This document shows positions 25,893 to 34,366 of a stretch of DNA of 37,700 bases, piece after piece; position 1 is the first letter of the stretch, and every line of letters starts with the position of its first letter. The DNA comes from Cryomorphaceae bacterium. Its GTDB lineage: Bacteria; Bacteroidota; Bacteroidia; Flavobacteriales_D; SKUL01. The DNA lies in assembly GCA_007695365.1 (NCBI GenBank), contig REDV01000099.1, positions 1 to 37,700 of the forward strand, read 5' to 3'. The notes under the pieces were generated by a model. The model had not been told where the DNA came from. It searched no databases and saw only the letters and a program-made list of their open reading frames with translations. The position numbers were made by a program, and so were the translations under genes.

Positions 25893-27398
25893 GTGCAGTT
25901 TACGGAAAAAGACATTCAGCAACTGGCCGCACGAGGCATCACGGCAAACCAGGCCGCTGAGCAGGTTACCCAGCTCCGCAAGGGCTTTCCGGGTATCAGA
26001 CTCACCGGTCCGGCCCTGGTGGGCGACGGTATTGTGGCCCTGAGCGAAAGCCGAGCAGATGAGTACATGGAGTCATTCAACGAGGCGGCAACCCATCTCA
26101 ACCTACTGAAGTTTGTGCCGGCATCGGGAGCTGCCACGCGCATGTTCAAGGCACTTTTTGAAGGTGGTGATGGGCAATCGGCCGAAAGAAAAGAGGTCCG
26201 CGAAAACATACGCGAGTTTGCTTTTTATCCCGCCTTGAAACAAGTTGCCGAAAAACAAGGAATCGGCGAAGGTCAATTGGCTTCCCTCCCCAGCCAGAAA
26301 TTGTTCAACCTGATGCTAGAACCCGACGGAATGGGATTTGGGCAGCTTCCCAAAGGAATGATTCCATTTCATCGCTACGGGAATACGGCCCGAACCGCCT
26401 TTGAGGAGCATTTGCACGAAGGGCTCCACCACAGTTGTGGGGTTGACGACAAAGTGCGGATCCATTTTACCGTTCAGCAGGATTTTCTGGCAGACATCCA
26501 GGCGAAGTTGCAAAGCGAAGCGGATGCCATCAGCAGCAAAACCAGCAAGCAGTTTGAGCTTTCGTTTTCGGTGCAATCATCGGCCACAGACACGCTCGCC
26601 ATTGACGCCAACGGAGAACCTGTGCGCAATCCTGACGGGAGCTTGCTTTTTAGGCCCGGCGGGCACGGGGCACTGATTCACAACCTCAACGCTTTGAGTG
26701 CAGAGCTCATCTTTGTTAAGAACATTGACAATGTGGTGAGCGATCGGCACAAGTATCAGGGCATTCGTTACAAGATGGTACTGGCGGGGCTGGCATTGGA
26801 TCTACACCGGCGCATTGTTAAATATCAGCGCGCCATTGCCCTTGGCAGAACGCCCGTGGAGCTTTGCCGCGAAATTCAGCATTTTTTGCAGGAATACTTC
26901 TTTTTGGAAACGCCCGAAGGAATGTGCAACCGGGGCTCTCGCCGCGAATTTGTCGCATGGGTGCATCCCATTTTAAACCGCCCCTTGCGCGTGTGCGGCA
27001 TGGTTCGCAACGAAGGTGAACCCGGGGGCGGGCCGTTTTGGGTGCACGATGAGCACACCGGGCGCAGTTTGCAGATTGTTGAGAAATCTCAAATCAATAC
27101 AACCGACGCCACCCAGCGGGATATGCTTGAGGCGGCCACCCACTTCAACCCGGTTGACCTTGTGTGTATGACCCGCGATTACACGGGTAAGGCCTACAAC
27201 CTGCTGCAATTTGTGGATCCGCAAACCGGCTTTGTGAGCGAAAAAAGCCACCAGGGTCAAACCATTCGCGCACTGGAGCTGCCCGGCCTCTGGAATGGCG
27301 CCATGGCCAACTGGAACACGGTTTTTGTGGAAGTTCCGGCCAGTACATTCAGCCCGGTAAAAACGGTAAACGACCTTTTGCGGCCGCTGCACGGCTAG
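25893..27398 (+). CDS. DUF4301 family protein
   Basis: The protein has 501 residues. The chosen start, GTG 25893, gives (M)QFTEKDIQQLAARGI, which matches the way DUF4301 proteins usually begin; GTG 25863 would put the promoter-like box inside the gene. Notable segments are LKFVPASGAATRMFKALFE, which looks like a nucleotide-sugar pyrophosphorylase-type substrate loop, LLFRPGGHGALIHNLN, and ETPEGMCNRGSRREFVAWVH. These glycine-rich blocks resemble nucleotidyltransferases, so a sugar-nucleotide role beside galE is conceivable, but the family's function is unknown. It is cytoplasmic, with no signal peptide, and monocistronic. The 123 nt after it before the next gene's end hold nothing I can support. 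Confidence 0.88.
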   Translation: MQFTEKDIQQLAARGITANQAAEQVTQLRKGFPGIRLTGPALVGDGIVALSESRADEYMESFNEAATHLNLLKFVPASGAATRMFKALFEGGDGQSAERKEVRENIREFAFYPALKQVAEKQGIGEGQLASLPSQKLFNLMLEPDGMGFGQLPKGMIPFHRYGNTARTAFEEHLHEGLHHSCGVDDKVRIHFTVQQDFLADIQAKLQSEADAISSKTSKQFELSFSVQSSATDTLAIDANGEPVRNPDGSLLFRPGGHGALIHNLNALSAELIFVKNIDNVVSDRHKYQGIRYKMVLAGLALDLHRRIVKYQRAIALGRTPVELCREIQHFLQEYFFLETPEGMCNRGSRREFVAWVHPILNRPLRVCGMVRNEGEPGGGPFWVHDEHTGRSLQIVEKSQINTTDATQRDMLEAATHFNPVDLVCMTRDYTGKAYNLLQFVDPQTGFVSEKSHQGQTIRALELPGLWNGAMANWNTVFVEVPASTFSPVKTVNDLLRPLHG

Positions 27399-27521
27399 GA
27401 TCGAGAATCTATCCGTTAATCAGCGTTCCACGTTGTGCGAAACCGTTTGAGGTGGTTAGCCGCTTCTCTTGAGAATAATACTCTCACAGAGCTATCTGAT
27501 GCTTATTGCAAAAAGCCATTA

Positions 27522-28214
27522 TTATTCCTCCAGATGTAGATAATGATCAGAGTGACCACAAACCAAGGGGCATGGATAATTCGAAACGATGCCCTCTGTA
27601 TCTCCTCGCATCGGACATTCTTCAGTCATGGCCTCCGGCAGTCTGTGAATTTTCATCAACATTGAATGAGCTTCACGCGGAGAACTTCCTGGCAAATCAA
27701 CCGTAACTCGGGTGAGTTCTACCGAAACCATGTTGCAATCTCCCATATCCAGAAAAGGACCGACTTCAGATAACATAAAGTCGGCACAGAAACTAAACAG
27801 GCTTGCAGCTTTCAGCCTTCTGCACGCTGCCTGAGCCGATTCGCGGTCCAGTGCTGATACGAGACCACCCCTTTCCATCAATAGGTAAGGTCTTGAATCG
27901 GGGTGTATTTCCTTGCTATCAGCATCAATAGCTACTGCCATGAGGGTAACATAGGCATCGCCGGTAGCTCCACTGATTGCCGATGCCGATTCAGTCATCA
28001 CATTGTAAATCCTCAATCCTTCAGCCCCATCAACAAGAGCCAATTGACGCAGAGCTTTAATACTCATGTCAATCGAGCTAAATCCAGGTATTGCATTTTC
28101 AATGGATTGATCATCTTCATCACTCGGTGGAGGATCTTTCGGACGATCTTCTGACCACTGGCACGCCTGCAACATCGACATTGCAAGCACCGCAAGAAAC
28201 AAAAGTTTACGCAT
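27522..28214 (-). CDS. Unknown lipoprotein with Cys-rich C-terminus
   Basis: The protein has 230 residues. The ATG at 28214 begins the lipoprotein signal MRKLLFLAVLAMSMLQAC with Cys18; a 26-codon upstream extension is rejected as it precedes the signal. A Pro/Asp/Glu-rich spacer follows (RPKDPPPSDEDDQS), then a mixed alpha/beta part, and a C-terminal segment with several Cys and His (EECPMRGD, YPCPLVCGHSDHYLH) that might bind metal or form disulfides. I recognise no family. It is divergent from the TPR-SpoIIE gene with about 100 nt between starts, so shared regulation is possible. It is probably anchored in the outer membrane. Confidence 0.75.
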   Translation of the reverse strand: MRKLLFLAVLAMSMLQACQWSEDRPKDPPPSDEDDQSIENAIPGFSSIDMSIKALRQLALVDGAEGLRIYNVMTESASAISGATGDAYVTLMAVAIDADSKEIHPDSRPYLLMERGGLVSALDRESAQAACRRLKAASLFSFCADFMLSEVGPFLDMGDCNMVSVELTRVTVDLPGSSPREAHSMLMKIHRLPEAMTEECPMRGDTEGIVSNYPCPLVCGHSDHYLHLEE

Positions 28215-28252
28215 GGCATTCAGTGTTAGGTTGGTAATTGGGTGAAAGTACG

Positions 28253-28260
28253 TATATTTC
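28253..28260 (+). promoter_or_regulatory. Possible -7 box for TPR-SpoIIE gene
   Basis: TATATTTC is one base off TAnnTTTG, 52 nt before GTG 28313, in the short divergent gap. Confidence 0.25.
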
Positions 28261-28312
28261 CTCAAATTCCAAGCTGGTGCAGCCAAAGACATTTCAAAGA
28301 CGAGGTTTCAAG

Positions 28313-30259
28313 GTGTCGGAACATTCCATTCGCACAATCATCGTTTTGACCTTTTGTATCATGCTGTTGCACCCTGTAAACTTATTTTCCCAACAGTCTG
28401 ACGCGGAATCCGATCCCATTGCAGACGCCAACATGGCCCGACGTGCCGGTGATTTTAAATCTTCCATTGCCATTCTAGAAAACGCGCTGAAAGCAATCGA
28501 CAATAAAACAACAGACCTTTATATCGTTGACCTTCAGCTGGAACTCGCAATGTCCTATCACTACGCCAACCATTACAGCAAGGCGCTTGGGGCCTTGCTC
28601 GAGGCCGAAACAGTATTGCAAACCCTAAACGCACCGGCACATACCGGGCAAATGCACAACCATATAGGCTCTCTTTTTCAGACTTTTGGCGAGCTAGATA
28701 AAGCCGCGCTTCGCTACCAACTTGCACTACAGTCCTTTCGAGAAATAAACCACGAGAAAAACCAGGCGCAGTGCTTCAACAATCTCGCTGTTCTGGCGCT
28801 CGATGGTGAAAACCCTCAACTCGCGCTGGCCTACCTGGATAGCAGTATGGTGCTTTGGCAATCACTCGGTGAGAAACACTGGCAGGCCCTAACTTCCATT
28901 CACCGGGGCTCTGCCTACCTACAGCAAAATGCACCGGAACGGGCGCTTCAGCACTTCGAAACCGCCCGGTTGTTTTTTCGCGAACACAAAGATGACATTT
29001 CGTACAGCATACTTCTGTGTAAACTGGGCGAAACCGAATCGGCACTCGGAAATCATCAGAATGCATTAAAATTGTGCGAAGAAGGGCTGGGAGTTGCTCA
29101 AAGAGTTGGTTTTCTGCGCATTCAACGCGACTGTTGCAACTGCCTGTACAACAGCAATGTTTTTCTGGGAAACAGCAAGCGTGCTCTCAATTACATCACG
29201 CTGGAGCTTATGCTGCGCGACTCCATTCAAAGCGAAGAAAAGGCCAAGGAAGTAGTGCGACTGGAAATGAGCCACGCGTTCAGGCAGAAACTGGTTACCG
29301 ACAGCCTGGCTTTTGTGCAGCAAATTGAAATAGAAAAATCGGAAGTGGCTCGACAAGATGCAGAGCTCCGCGCGCGAAGAAACCAGCAATACGGCCTCAG
29401 TGGCGGCTTGTTCCTGGCCGTGATTTTCGCAGGCGTGGTGTACAACCGCTACCGGATTATTGAGCGGCAAAAGGAAATCATCGAGCGGCAGAAAAAACTG
29501 GTTGACGACCGAAACGCCATGGTTACCGAGAGCATTCAATACGCCCGTAGGTTACAGCGCGCCATTTTGCCACAACAGTCACAATTTGAAGAACTTTTTC
29601 CCAAAAGTTTTTTGATTTATCGGCCGCGAGATATTGTGGCCGGCGACTTCTTCTGGGTACATCAATCAGGCAACACGGTCCTGTTCGCAGTGGCCGACTG
29701 TACCGGCCATGGTGTGCCCGCCGCTATGGTCAGTGTGATTTGCTGCAACGCGCTCAAACAAAGCATCCATCAATTTCCCGAAGCTAACCCGGCACAACTA
29801 CTCAATATGGTGAGAGAGGCCGTGATTCAGACATTTGCCCAAAGCGAGCGCGAAATGAACGAAGGCATGGACATTTCGCTCTGTGCTCTGAACGGCAATC
29901 AACTTCTCTGGGCGGGATCCAACAGACCGCTGTATGTTTTCCGCGGAGATCAATTTATCGAATTCAAGGGCGACAGGCAGCCCGTGGGCAACGCACCCAT
30001 TCAGCAGCCCTATGGCTTGCACCAGCACGAGGTACAACCGGGCGACAGAATCTATCTTTTCAGCGACGGTTTCAGCGATCAGTTTGGTGGCGAGTACGGT
30101 AAAAAATTCAAAACTGCCCATTTCAAGGCCATGCTACTCGAAATTCAATCTCAATCGATGTCGGCACAAGCAGTGCACATGAACCGCGTTTTTGACGAAT
30201 GGAAAGGCTCCCGATCGCAATTGGATGATGTGTGTGTGATGGGAGTGGAGGTTGGGTGA
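28313..30259 (+). CDS. TPR-transmembrane-SpoIIE (PP2C-type) phosphatase
   Basis: The protein has 648 residues from GTG 28313; the start is uncertain, and TTG 28238 or ATG 28361 are alternatives. GTG is preferred because it begins a signal-like segment (HSIRTIIVLTFCIMLLH) and is preceded by GAGG. Periplasmic TPR repeats (about 35-310) lead to a coiled segment, one membrane helix (about 361-378) and a second coiled coil with ERQKEIIERQKKL. A cytosolic SpoIIE phosphatase domain follows, with DIVAGDFFW, DCTGHGVPAAMVS near 460, FSDGFSDQFGG and QLDDVCVMG, which hold the Asp/Gly metal-site residues. It probably dephosphorylates an anti-sigma antagonist or similar Ser/Thr-phosphorylated partner on a periplasmic cue. 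No partner is in the window; the architecture is common in Bacteroidota. Confidence 0.9.
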   Translation: MSEHSIRTIIVLTFCIMLLHPVNLFSQQSDAESDPIADANMARRAGDFKSSIAILENALKAIDNKTTDLYIVDLQLELAMSYHYANHYSKALGALLEAETVLQTLNAPAHTGQMHNHIGSLFQTFGELDKAALRYQLALQSFREINHEKNQAQCFNNLAVLALDGENPQLALAYLDSSMVLWQSLGEKHWQALTSIHRGSAYLQQNAPERALQHFETARLFFREHKDDISYSILLCKLGETESALGNHQNALKLCEEGLGVAQRVGFLRIQRDCCNCLYNSNVFLGNSKRALNYITLELMLRDSIQSEEKAKEVVRLEMSHAFRQKLVTDSLAFVQQIEIEKSEVARQDAELRARRNQQYGLSGGLFLAVIFAGVVYNRYRIIERQKEIIERQKKLVDDRNAMVTESIQYARRLQRAILPQQSQFEELFPKSFLIYRPRDIVAGDFFWVHQSGNTVLFAVADCTGHGVPAAMVSVICCNALKQSIHQFPEANPAQLLNMVREAVIQTFAQSEREMNEGMDISLCALNGNQLLWAGSNRPLYVFRGDQFIEFKGDRQPVGNAPIQQPYGLHQHEVQPGDRIYLFSDGFSDQFGGEYGKKFKTAHFKAMLLEIQSQSMSAQAVHMNRVFDEWKGSRSQLDDVCVMGVEVG

Positions 30260-30490
30260 GGTGTTAATTCGACAAATTGGCCATTGTTCCGATGAGGACA
30301 AACCCGGACGGTACAGTAAGGCCTTTTCCTTTCCGTAAAAGAGCCCTGCCCGAAGAAGACAACTTCGCAACTCCTTTTATCATCCCTTCGTTGAGGCATT
30401 TCTGGGAAAAACCCAAATTCCTTCATGCGCCCATGCAACGAAACCCAACGTCATACTGTTCAGCCATCAGAATCCCGAAATGACCATCCG

Positions 30491-32287
30491 ATGAATTTCC
30501 TGAAAATTCACTTCAACAAACCCAATTTTCTCTGGATCTTCCTGATCCTTCTTTCCCTGACATCGTGTCGCAAAGACTATGACAAGTCCTCGGAGAACAC
30601 TCAATTCCCCGGTAATCAACCTTATGCCGTTACGGTCAACGGCTCGGTAATGGGCATGGTGCTCAACCAAAACAGCGTTCCTATGTCGGGCGCGGTGGTT
30701 AAAGCGGGCAATCACCAAACCACCACCAACACCGATGGTATCTACGTTTTTCACAACATTCCCCTCAACCAGAAAGGGATGAATATTCGCGCCAGCATCA
30801 ACGGCTTCTGGAGCTCCAGTCGTGTGGTGTATCCTCGCCACAACCACATGCACCACGTCACCCACACCATGTTACAGCGATTCCAAACCGGGCAATTCAG
30901 TGCTGCCGATGGCGGCGAAGTAGATCTCAGCGACGGCACTTCCCTGGTTTTTGGCCCCAACAGTATCGCCCAATCTACCGGCGAGCTATACAGCGGAACT
31001 GTATCCGTTGACAAGCGGCGCCTCAATCCTGACAACCCCCTCACGGTGCGTTATGTGCCCGGTATGCGCGGCATCAACCAGGATCAGCAAGAAGTAGCGC
31101 TGCAATCCTATGGCATTTTGGCCGTGGCATTGCAAACGCCCTCCGGCCAGCCCCTGAATCTCGCCGAGAACCAAACGGCCACCATCACCTTTCCGGTTCC
31201 GCAATCCATGGCAGGCTCCGCGCCCGCAACCCTCGGTTTGTACCGCCTGGATGAGGTCAACGGACAATGGCTTCACGAAGGCGAAGCGCAGTTGCAGGGC
31301 AGCAGCTATGTGGGCGAAGTGAGCCATTTCTCTTACTGGGGAATTTTTGACGACTTTGACGGTGTGATGCTTGAAGGTACACTTGTGAACCAGGCCGGAG
31401 CACCCGTGCCCAATACCACTGTGACCATTCTGGACGCCGACGGACCAGGATGGGAGACCACCCAAACCGATGCCGACGGAAACTTCAATGTACTCGTTCC
31501 GGAAAACCTCAATCTCAATTTGATGGTGAGCAACCTGTGCAACGTAACCATCTACGCACAGGCCCTCGGTTCCATTTCGTCCGATACCGACCTCGGAAAC
31601 ATTACCGTCAACGAGTCTGAAGCAGGCTTTTCACAGATATCCGGAAACCTCGTAAACTGCGATGGCAATCCCGTGTCGCTCGCGTCCGTTCAAATCTGCT
31701 GGCAGCAAGGTTGCCAGAGCCTCATGGTAATGAACGGCTCCTTCGACGTGGCCTTCTCATGGTGCGATGCTACTGCCTTTACGGTTTCGGTCTTTGATTT
31801 TGGAAGCGGCGAAACCGCTCAACTTACCGTCAATGCCGACAATACAATCAACCTCGGAACGGTGCAGCTTTGTGACAACCCCGCCGACGAGTTTATCAAC
31901 TTTACCATTGATGGGGTGAATGTGGCCTTGCCCAACCCCTACCAGAGCATTGTGGACAATCAGAGCCGTGTAAACGCGCAAAACTCAAGCTACTCTTTTG
32001 AAATGCGCTGGCCGGTGGAGGGTGTGACCAATTCGGTTTTCAGCAACAGCGAGGTACAATGGCAATACTCCTACTACACCACCCCCGATACCTCTTTGCA
32101 GTTTCAATATGCCTCCTGCGGGTTGGGCGAATGCGAAAATCTCACCTTCACGCTTACACAGGTAGAAGCTGTGGGAGGATATATTGAAGGAACCTTTGAA
32201 GGAACCCTCGATTTCAGCAACGGATTTCAGGGCGTAACACCCAATGCGCCGCTATCAGGATCATTTCGTGTACTCAGATCTCAATAA
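30491..32287 (+). CDS. Surface lipoprotein with carboxypeptidase-regulatory-like domains
   Basis: The protein has 598 residues. The ATG at 30491 starts a lipoprotein signal with LTSC (Cys26), followed by RKDYDKSSEN, which has a charged LES-like start. Residues about 50-130 form a carboxypeptidase-regulatory-like (peg) beta sandwich: VMGMVLNQNSVPMSGAVVKA with TNTDGIYVFHNI. A ZU5/GAIN-like central part follows (DGTSLVFGPNSI, YSGTVSV, VSHFSYWGIFDDFDG). A second regulatory-like domain has LEGTLVNQAGAPVPNTTV and TDADGNFNVLVPE, and the C-terminus contains a Cys-rich third copy. It is probably a cell-surface structural or binding protein. It sits 13 nt before the sigma factor gene, so it is likely in one operon. 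About 230 nt upstream holds no clear promoter. Confidence 0.84.
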   Translation: MNFLKIHFNKPNFLWIFLILLSLTSCRKDYDKSSENTQFPGNQPYAVTVNGSVMGMVLNQNSVPMSGAVVKAGNHQTTTNTDGIYVFHNIPLNQKGMNIRASINGFWSSSRVVYPRHNHMHHVTHTMLQRFQTGQFSAADGGEVDLSDGTSLVFGPNSIAQSTGELYSGTVSVDKRRLNPDNPLTVRYVPGMRGINQDQQEVALQSYGILAVALQTPSGQPLNLAENQTATITFPVPQSMAGSAPATLGLYRLDEVNGQWLHEGEAQLQGSSYVGEVSHFSYWGIFDDFDGVMLEGTLVNQAGAPVPNTTVTILDADGPGWETTQTDADGNFNVLVPENLNLNLMVSNLCNVTIYAQALGSISSDTDLGNITVNESEAGFSQISGNLVNCDGNPVSLASVQICWQQGCQSLMVMNGSFDVAFSWCDATAFTVSVFDFGSGETAQLTVNADNTINLGTVQLCDNPADEFINFTIDGVNVALPNPYQSIVDNQSRVNAQNSSYSFEMRWPVEGVTNSVFSNSEVQWQYSYYTTPDTSLQFQYASCGLGECENLTFTLTQVEAVGGYIEGTFEGTLDFSNGFQGVTPNAPLSGSFRVLRSQ

Positions 32288-32300
32288 CTGTTTTGGTTAA

Positions 32301-32840
32301 ATGACGGAAGTAGAGCTACTGAACGGGTGCATGAATGGCGAGGCGCACTGCCAGCAAGCACTGGTGGTGCGCTTTTCGCCCATGCTCTTTACGGTAGCAA
32401 AAAGGTACACCGGAAACGACAACGACGCCCACGACGTGCTGCAGGATGCACTGGTGAAAATACTTACGGCTTTGCAAAAGAACTACGAACACCGAAACAA
32501 ACTGGAGCCCTGGATGCGCTCTGTAGTCATTACCACCGCCCTCAATGCGCTCGACAGAAGCTGGGTGCGGCGGGAAAAGCAAAGTGAGGTGCTCAATGAC
32601 CTGGCGCAGGTAGAGCCCACAACCTACGCAAAACTCGGAGCCGAAGAACTCCTGAAACTGATCGCAGCCCTGCCCGATGGCTACCGGCAAATCTTTAACC
32701 TGAGTGTGATGGAAGGCTACTCACACGCCGAAATTGCCGACATGCTGCACATTACCGAAAGTACCTCGCGATCGCAACTGCTCCGCGCCCGTCGCATGCT
32801 TCAGGAAAAAATTACCGAACTTGAAACTGTACGATTATGA
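32301..32840 (+). CDS. ECF-type RNA polymerase sigma factor
   Basis: The protein has 179 residues. Region 2 (about 20-85) has RFSPMLFTVAKRYTGNDNDAHDVLQDALVKI, given here in two parts as RFSPMLFTVAKRY and DNDAHDVLQDALVKI, typical of the -10 recognition helices. Region 4 (about 115-172) carries LPDGYRQIFNLSVMEGYSHA and a helix-turn-helix with EIADMLHITESTSRSQL. There is no region 1 or 3, as expected for extracytoplasmic function sigma factors. It directs RNA polymerase to a small regulon, likely including its own operon. It lies 13 nt after a surface lipoprotein gene and overlaps the next gene in ATGA. The downstream gene product is its probable regulator. Confidence 0.94.
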   Translation: MTEVELLNGCMNGEAHCQQALVVRFSPMLFTVAKRYTGNDNDAHDVLQDALVKILTALQKNYEHRNKLEPWMRSVVITTALNALDRSWVRREKQSEVLNDLAQVEPTTYAKLGAEELLKLIAALPDGYRQIFNLSVMEGYSHAEIADMLHITESTSRSQLLRARRMLQEKITELETVRL

Positions 32841-34309
32841 GTGATTTTGAACAACATCTGCGCAACCAGCTCAGCCAATACGAAAGTCCGGTGGATACCG
32901 GCGCCGTATGGGCTGGCGTGCAACAAAAGATGGCAAGCGGAGTCAAGGGAGGCTTTGCTCTTTCATGGTACATGGGGGCCTTGCTGGTGCTGCTGATTGC
33001 CGGAGGAATTGGGTGGGGACTTCACGCAGCCCAAAACCATGCTACCGCCTTGTATGAGCCCCGCAATACAGAAGCGCTGGCGTGGCTCAACGTTGATGAT
33101 TTCGAAGCGGAAAGTTCCATCGCAACCCTGCCCGGGGAGTTGGAAAACGAACTGATTGCTTCAGCAGAACACACCCATGCTTCTGCACAACCCGCTTCAA
33201 CACGTATCGAAACAACAAACCATCACACTGACCATGCCGAGCCACAACCGGAAAAAAGGTTGAATACATTGCCATACACTCCCGGAGACGACGCGGAAAC
33301 CGTGGGCGGTTCCAAACCCATGATCAACCCCGAATCTGAATATGCAACCGGCCGGGCCACTAAACAGACAAGCGCTGAAAGTGGCGAAGCGAAAACGTCT
33401 GACCTGTCGTCAAAGGCTTCATCAGCTCCGTCAGCGCCGTCGGCTCCAACTCAGACTTCCGCATACAGTCGTTTGAACACCATGCCCACGCGGTGGGCCA
33501 CAGCTTTTGGCCTCAGCACCCGGGAACCATCGCTCATGGGCGGACCGTGGGAAATGCCCGAATGGGAGCACCCCGACAAAGAACCTGAGCCAACGGGAAA
33601 ATGGATGCTTCGCGGCGGCATTGGAGCCGGGCTGCCTGTACGCCAGCTCAGCGCTCAGGAAAGCGCCATGGAAAGCTATACGGAGCGCCGCAACCAAACC
33701 GAAACACCCCTCGATTTTATGAGCGCTCACCTGATGGTGGGCATGCGTCTTTCGGGCGGGTGGTACGCCATGACGGGACTCAACATCACGCAAATAACCG
33801 AGTCCTTTCACCTGCGCATGCGCACCGAAGAGAGCACCACCGTGCCCGTGATTTCGGAGATTTTTATCAACGCCAACGGCGATTCTCTGCTGACCTACCA
33901 GGACGCCGAAGCAACCATAGTGAGAGAAACAGAAATGAATCATTACAACCGCTACACCCTGATTGACGTGCCGCTCTTTGTAGGTCACGAGTGGCAACGC
34001 GGGCGCTGGTTTGTTGCGCTCGAAGGGGGAGTAATGTTCAATCTGTCGCTGCGCGCCTCGGGGAGCGTGCTGGCATACGATGAAGTACCTGTTCGCCTCG
34101 AAAATTCGGGCATGATTCGTTCAAGGGTCAACTTCAGCTATGCCGCACAATTGCGCCTCGGATACCAATGGTCTCCCCGCTGGCGCGCAGAGATCGCCGC
34201 TTCCTATCGCGCCATCCCCGGGTCTATGCTCTCAGATGATGCCCAAAAACAGAATTACCACCTTCCGGGACTGCAACTGGGATTGCGCTACCAGATTTTT
34301 AACCGCTAA
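32837..34309 (+). CDS. Membrane-anchored protein with C-terminal beta-barrel-like domain (putative anti-sigma)
   Basis: The protein has 490 residues. The first 35 residues are polar (FEQHLRNQLSQYESPVD), then a single membrane helix at 40-62, then a low-complexity Ala/Ser/Pro/Glu-rich linker (about 100-215). A C-terminal domain (about 255-490) resembles an outer-membrane beta-barrel, with WMLRGGIGAGLPV, alternating aromatic strands and an ending LPGLQLGLRYQIFNR. The start overlaps the sigma gene's stop in ATGA, so it is translated with it. By position and topology it is probably the sigma factor's regulator, with its N-terminus in the cytoplasm. There is no recognisable zinc anti-sigma motif. 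A helix plus barrel in one chain is unusual; an inner-membrane anchor that never forms a real barrel is an alternative. Confidence 0.8.
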   Translation: MSDFEQHLRNQLSQYESPVDTGAVWAGVQQKMASGVKGGFALSWYMGALLVLLIAGGIGWGLHAAQNHATALYEPRNTEALAWLNVDDFEAESSIATLPGELENELIASAEHTHASAQPASTRIETTNHHTDHAEPQPEKRLNTLPYTPGDDAETVGGSKPMINPESEYATGRATKQTSAESGEAKTSDLSSKASSAPSAPSAPTQTSAYSRLNTMPTRWATAFGLSTREPSLMGGPWEMPEWEHPDKEPEPTGKWMLRGGIGAGLPVRQLSAQESAMESYTERRNQTETPLDFMSAHLMVGMRLSGGWYAMTGLNITQITESFHLRMRTEESTTVPVISEIFINANGDSLLTYQDAEATIVRETEMNHYNRYTLIDVPLFVGHEWQRGRWFVALEGGVMFNLSLRASGSVLAYDEVPVRLENSGMIRSRVNFSYAAQLRLGYQWSPRWRAEIAASYRAIPGSMLSDDAQKQNYHLPGLQLGLRYQIFNR

Positions 34310-34366
34310 ACAACTTAATCCAACATAAACAGTCAATTTAGTATCCATCTTACCAAACCCAACAAC

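Noticed and set aside
30260-30490. RNA gene or small CDS in the gap before the lipoprotein
   Set aside because: No cloverleaf, stable long stem or start-codon-linked coding pattern could be supported; only short chance repeats are present.
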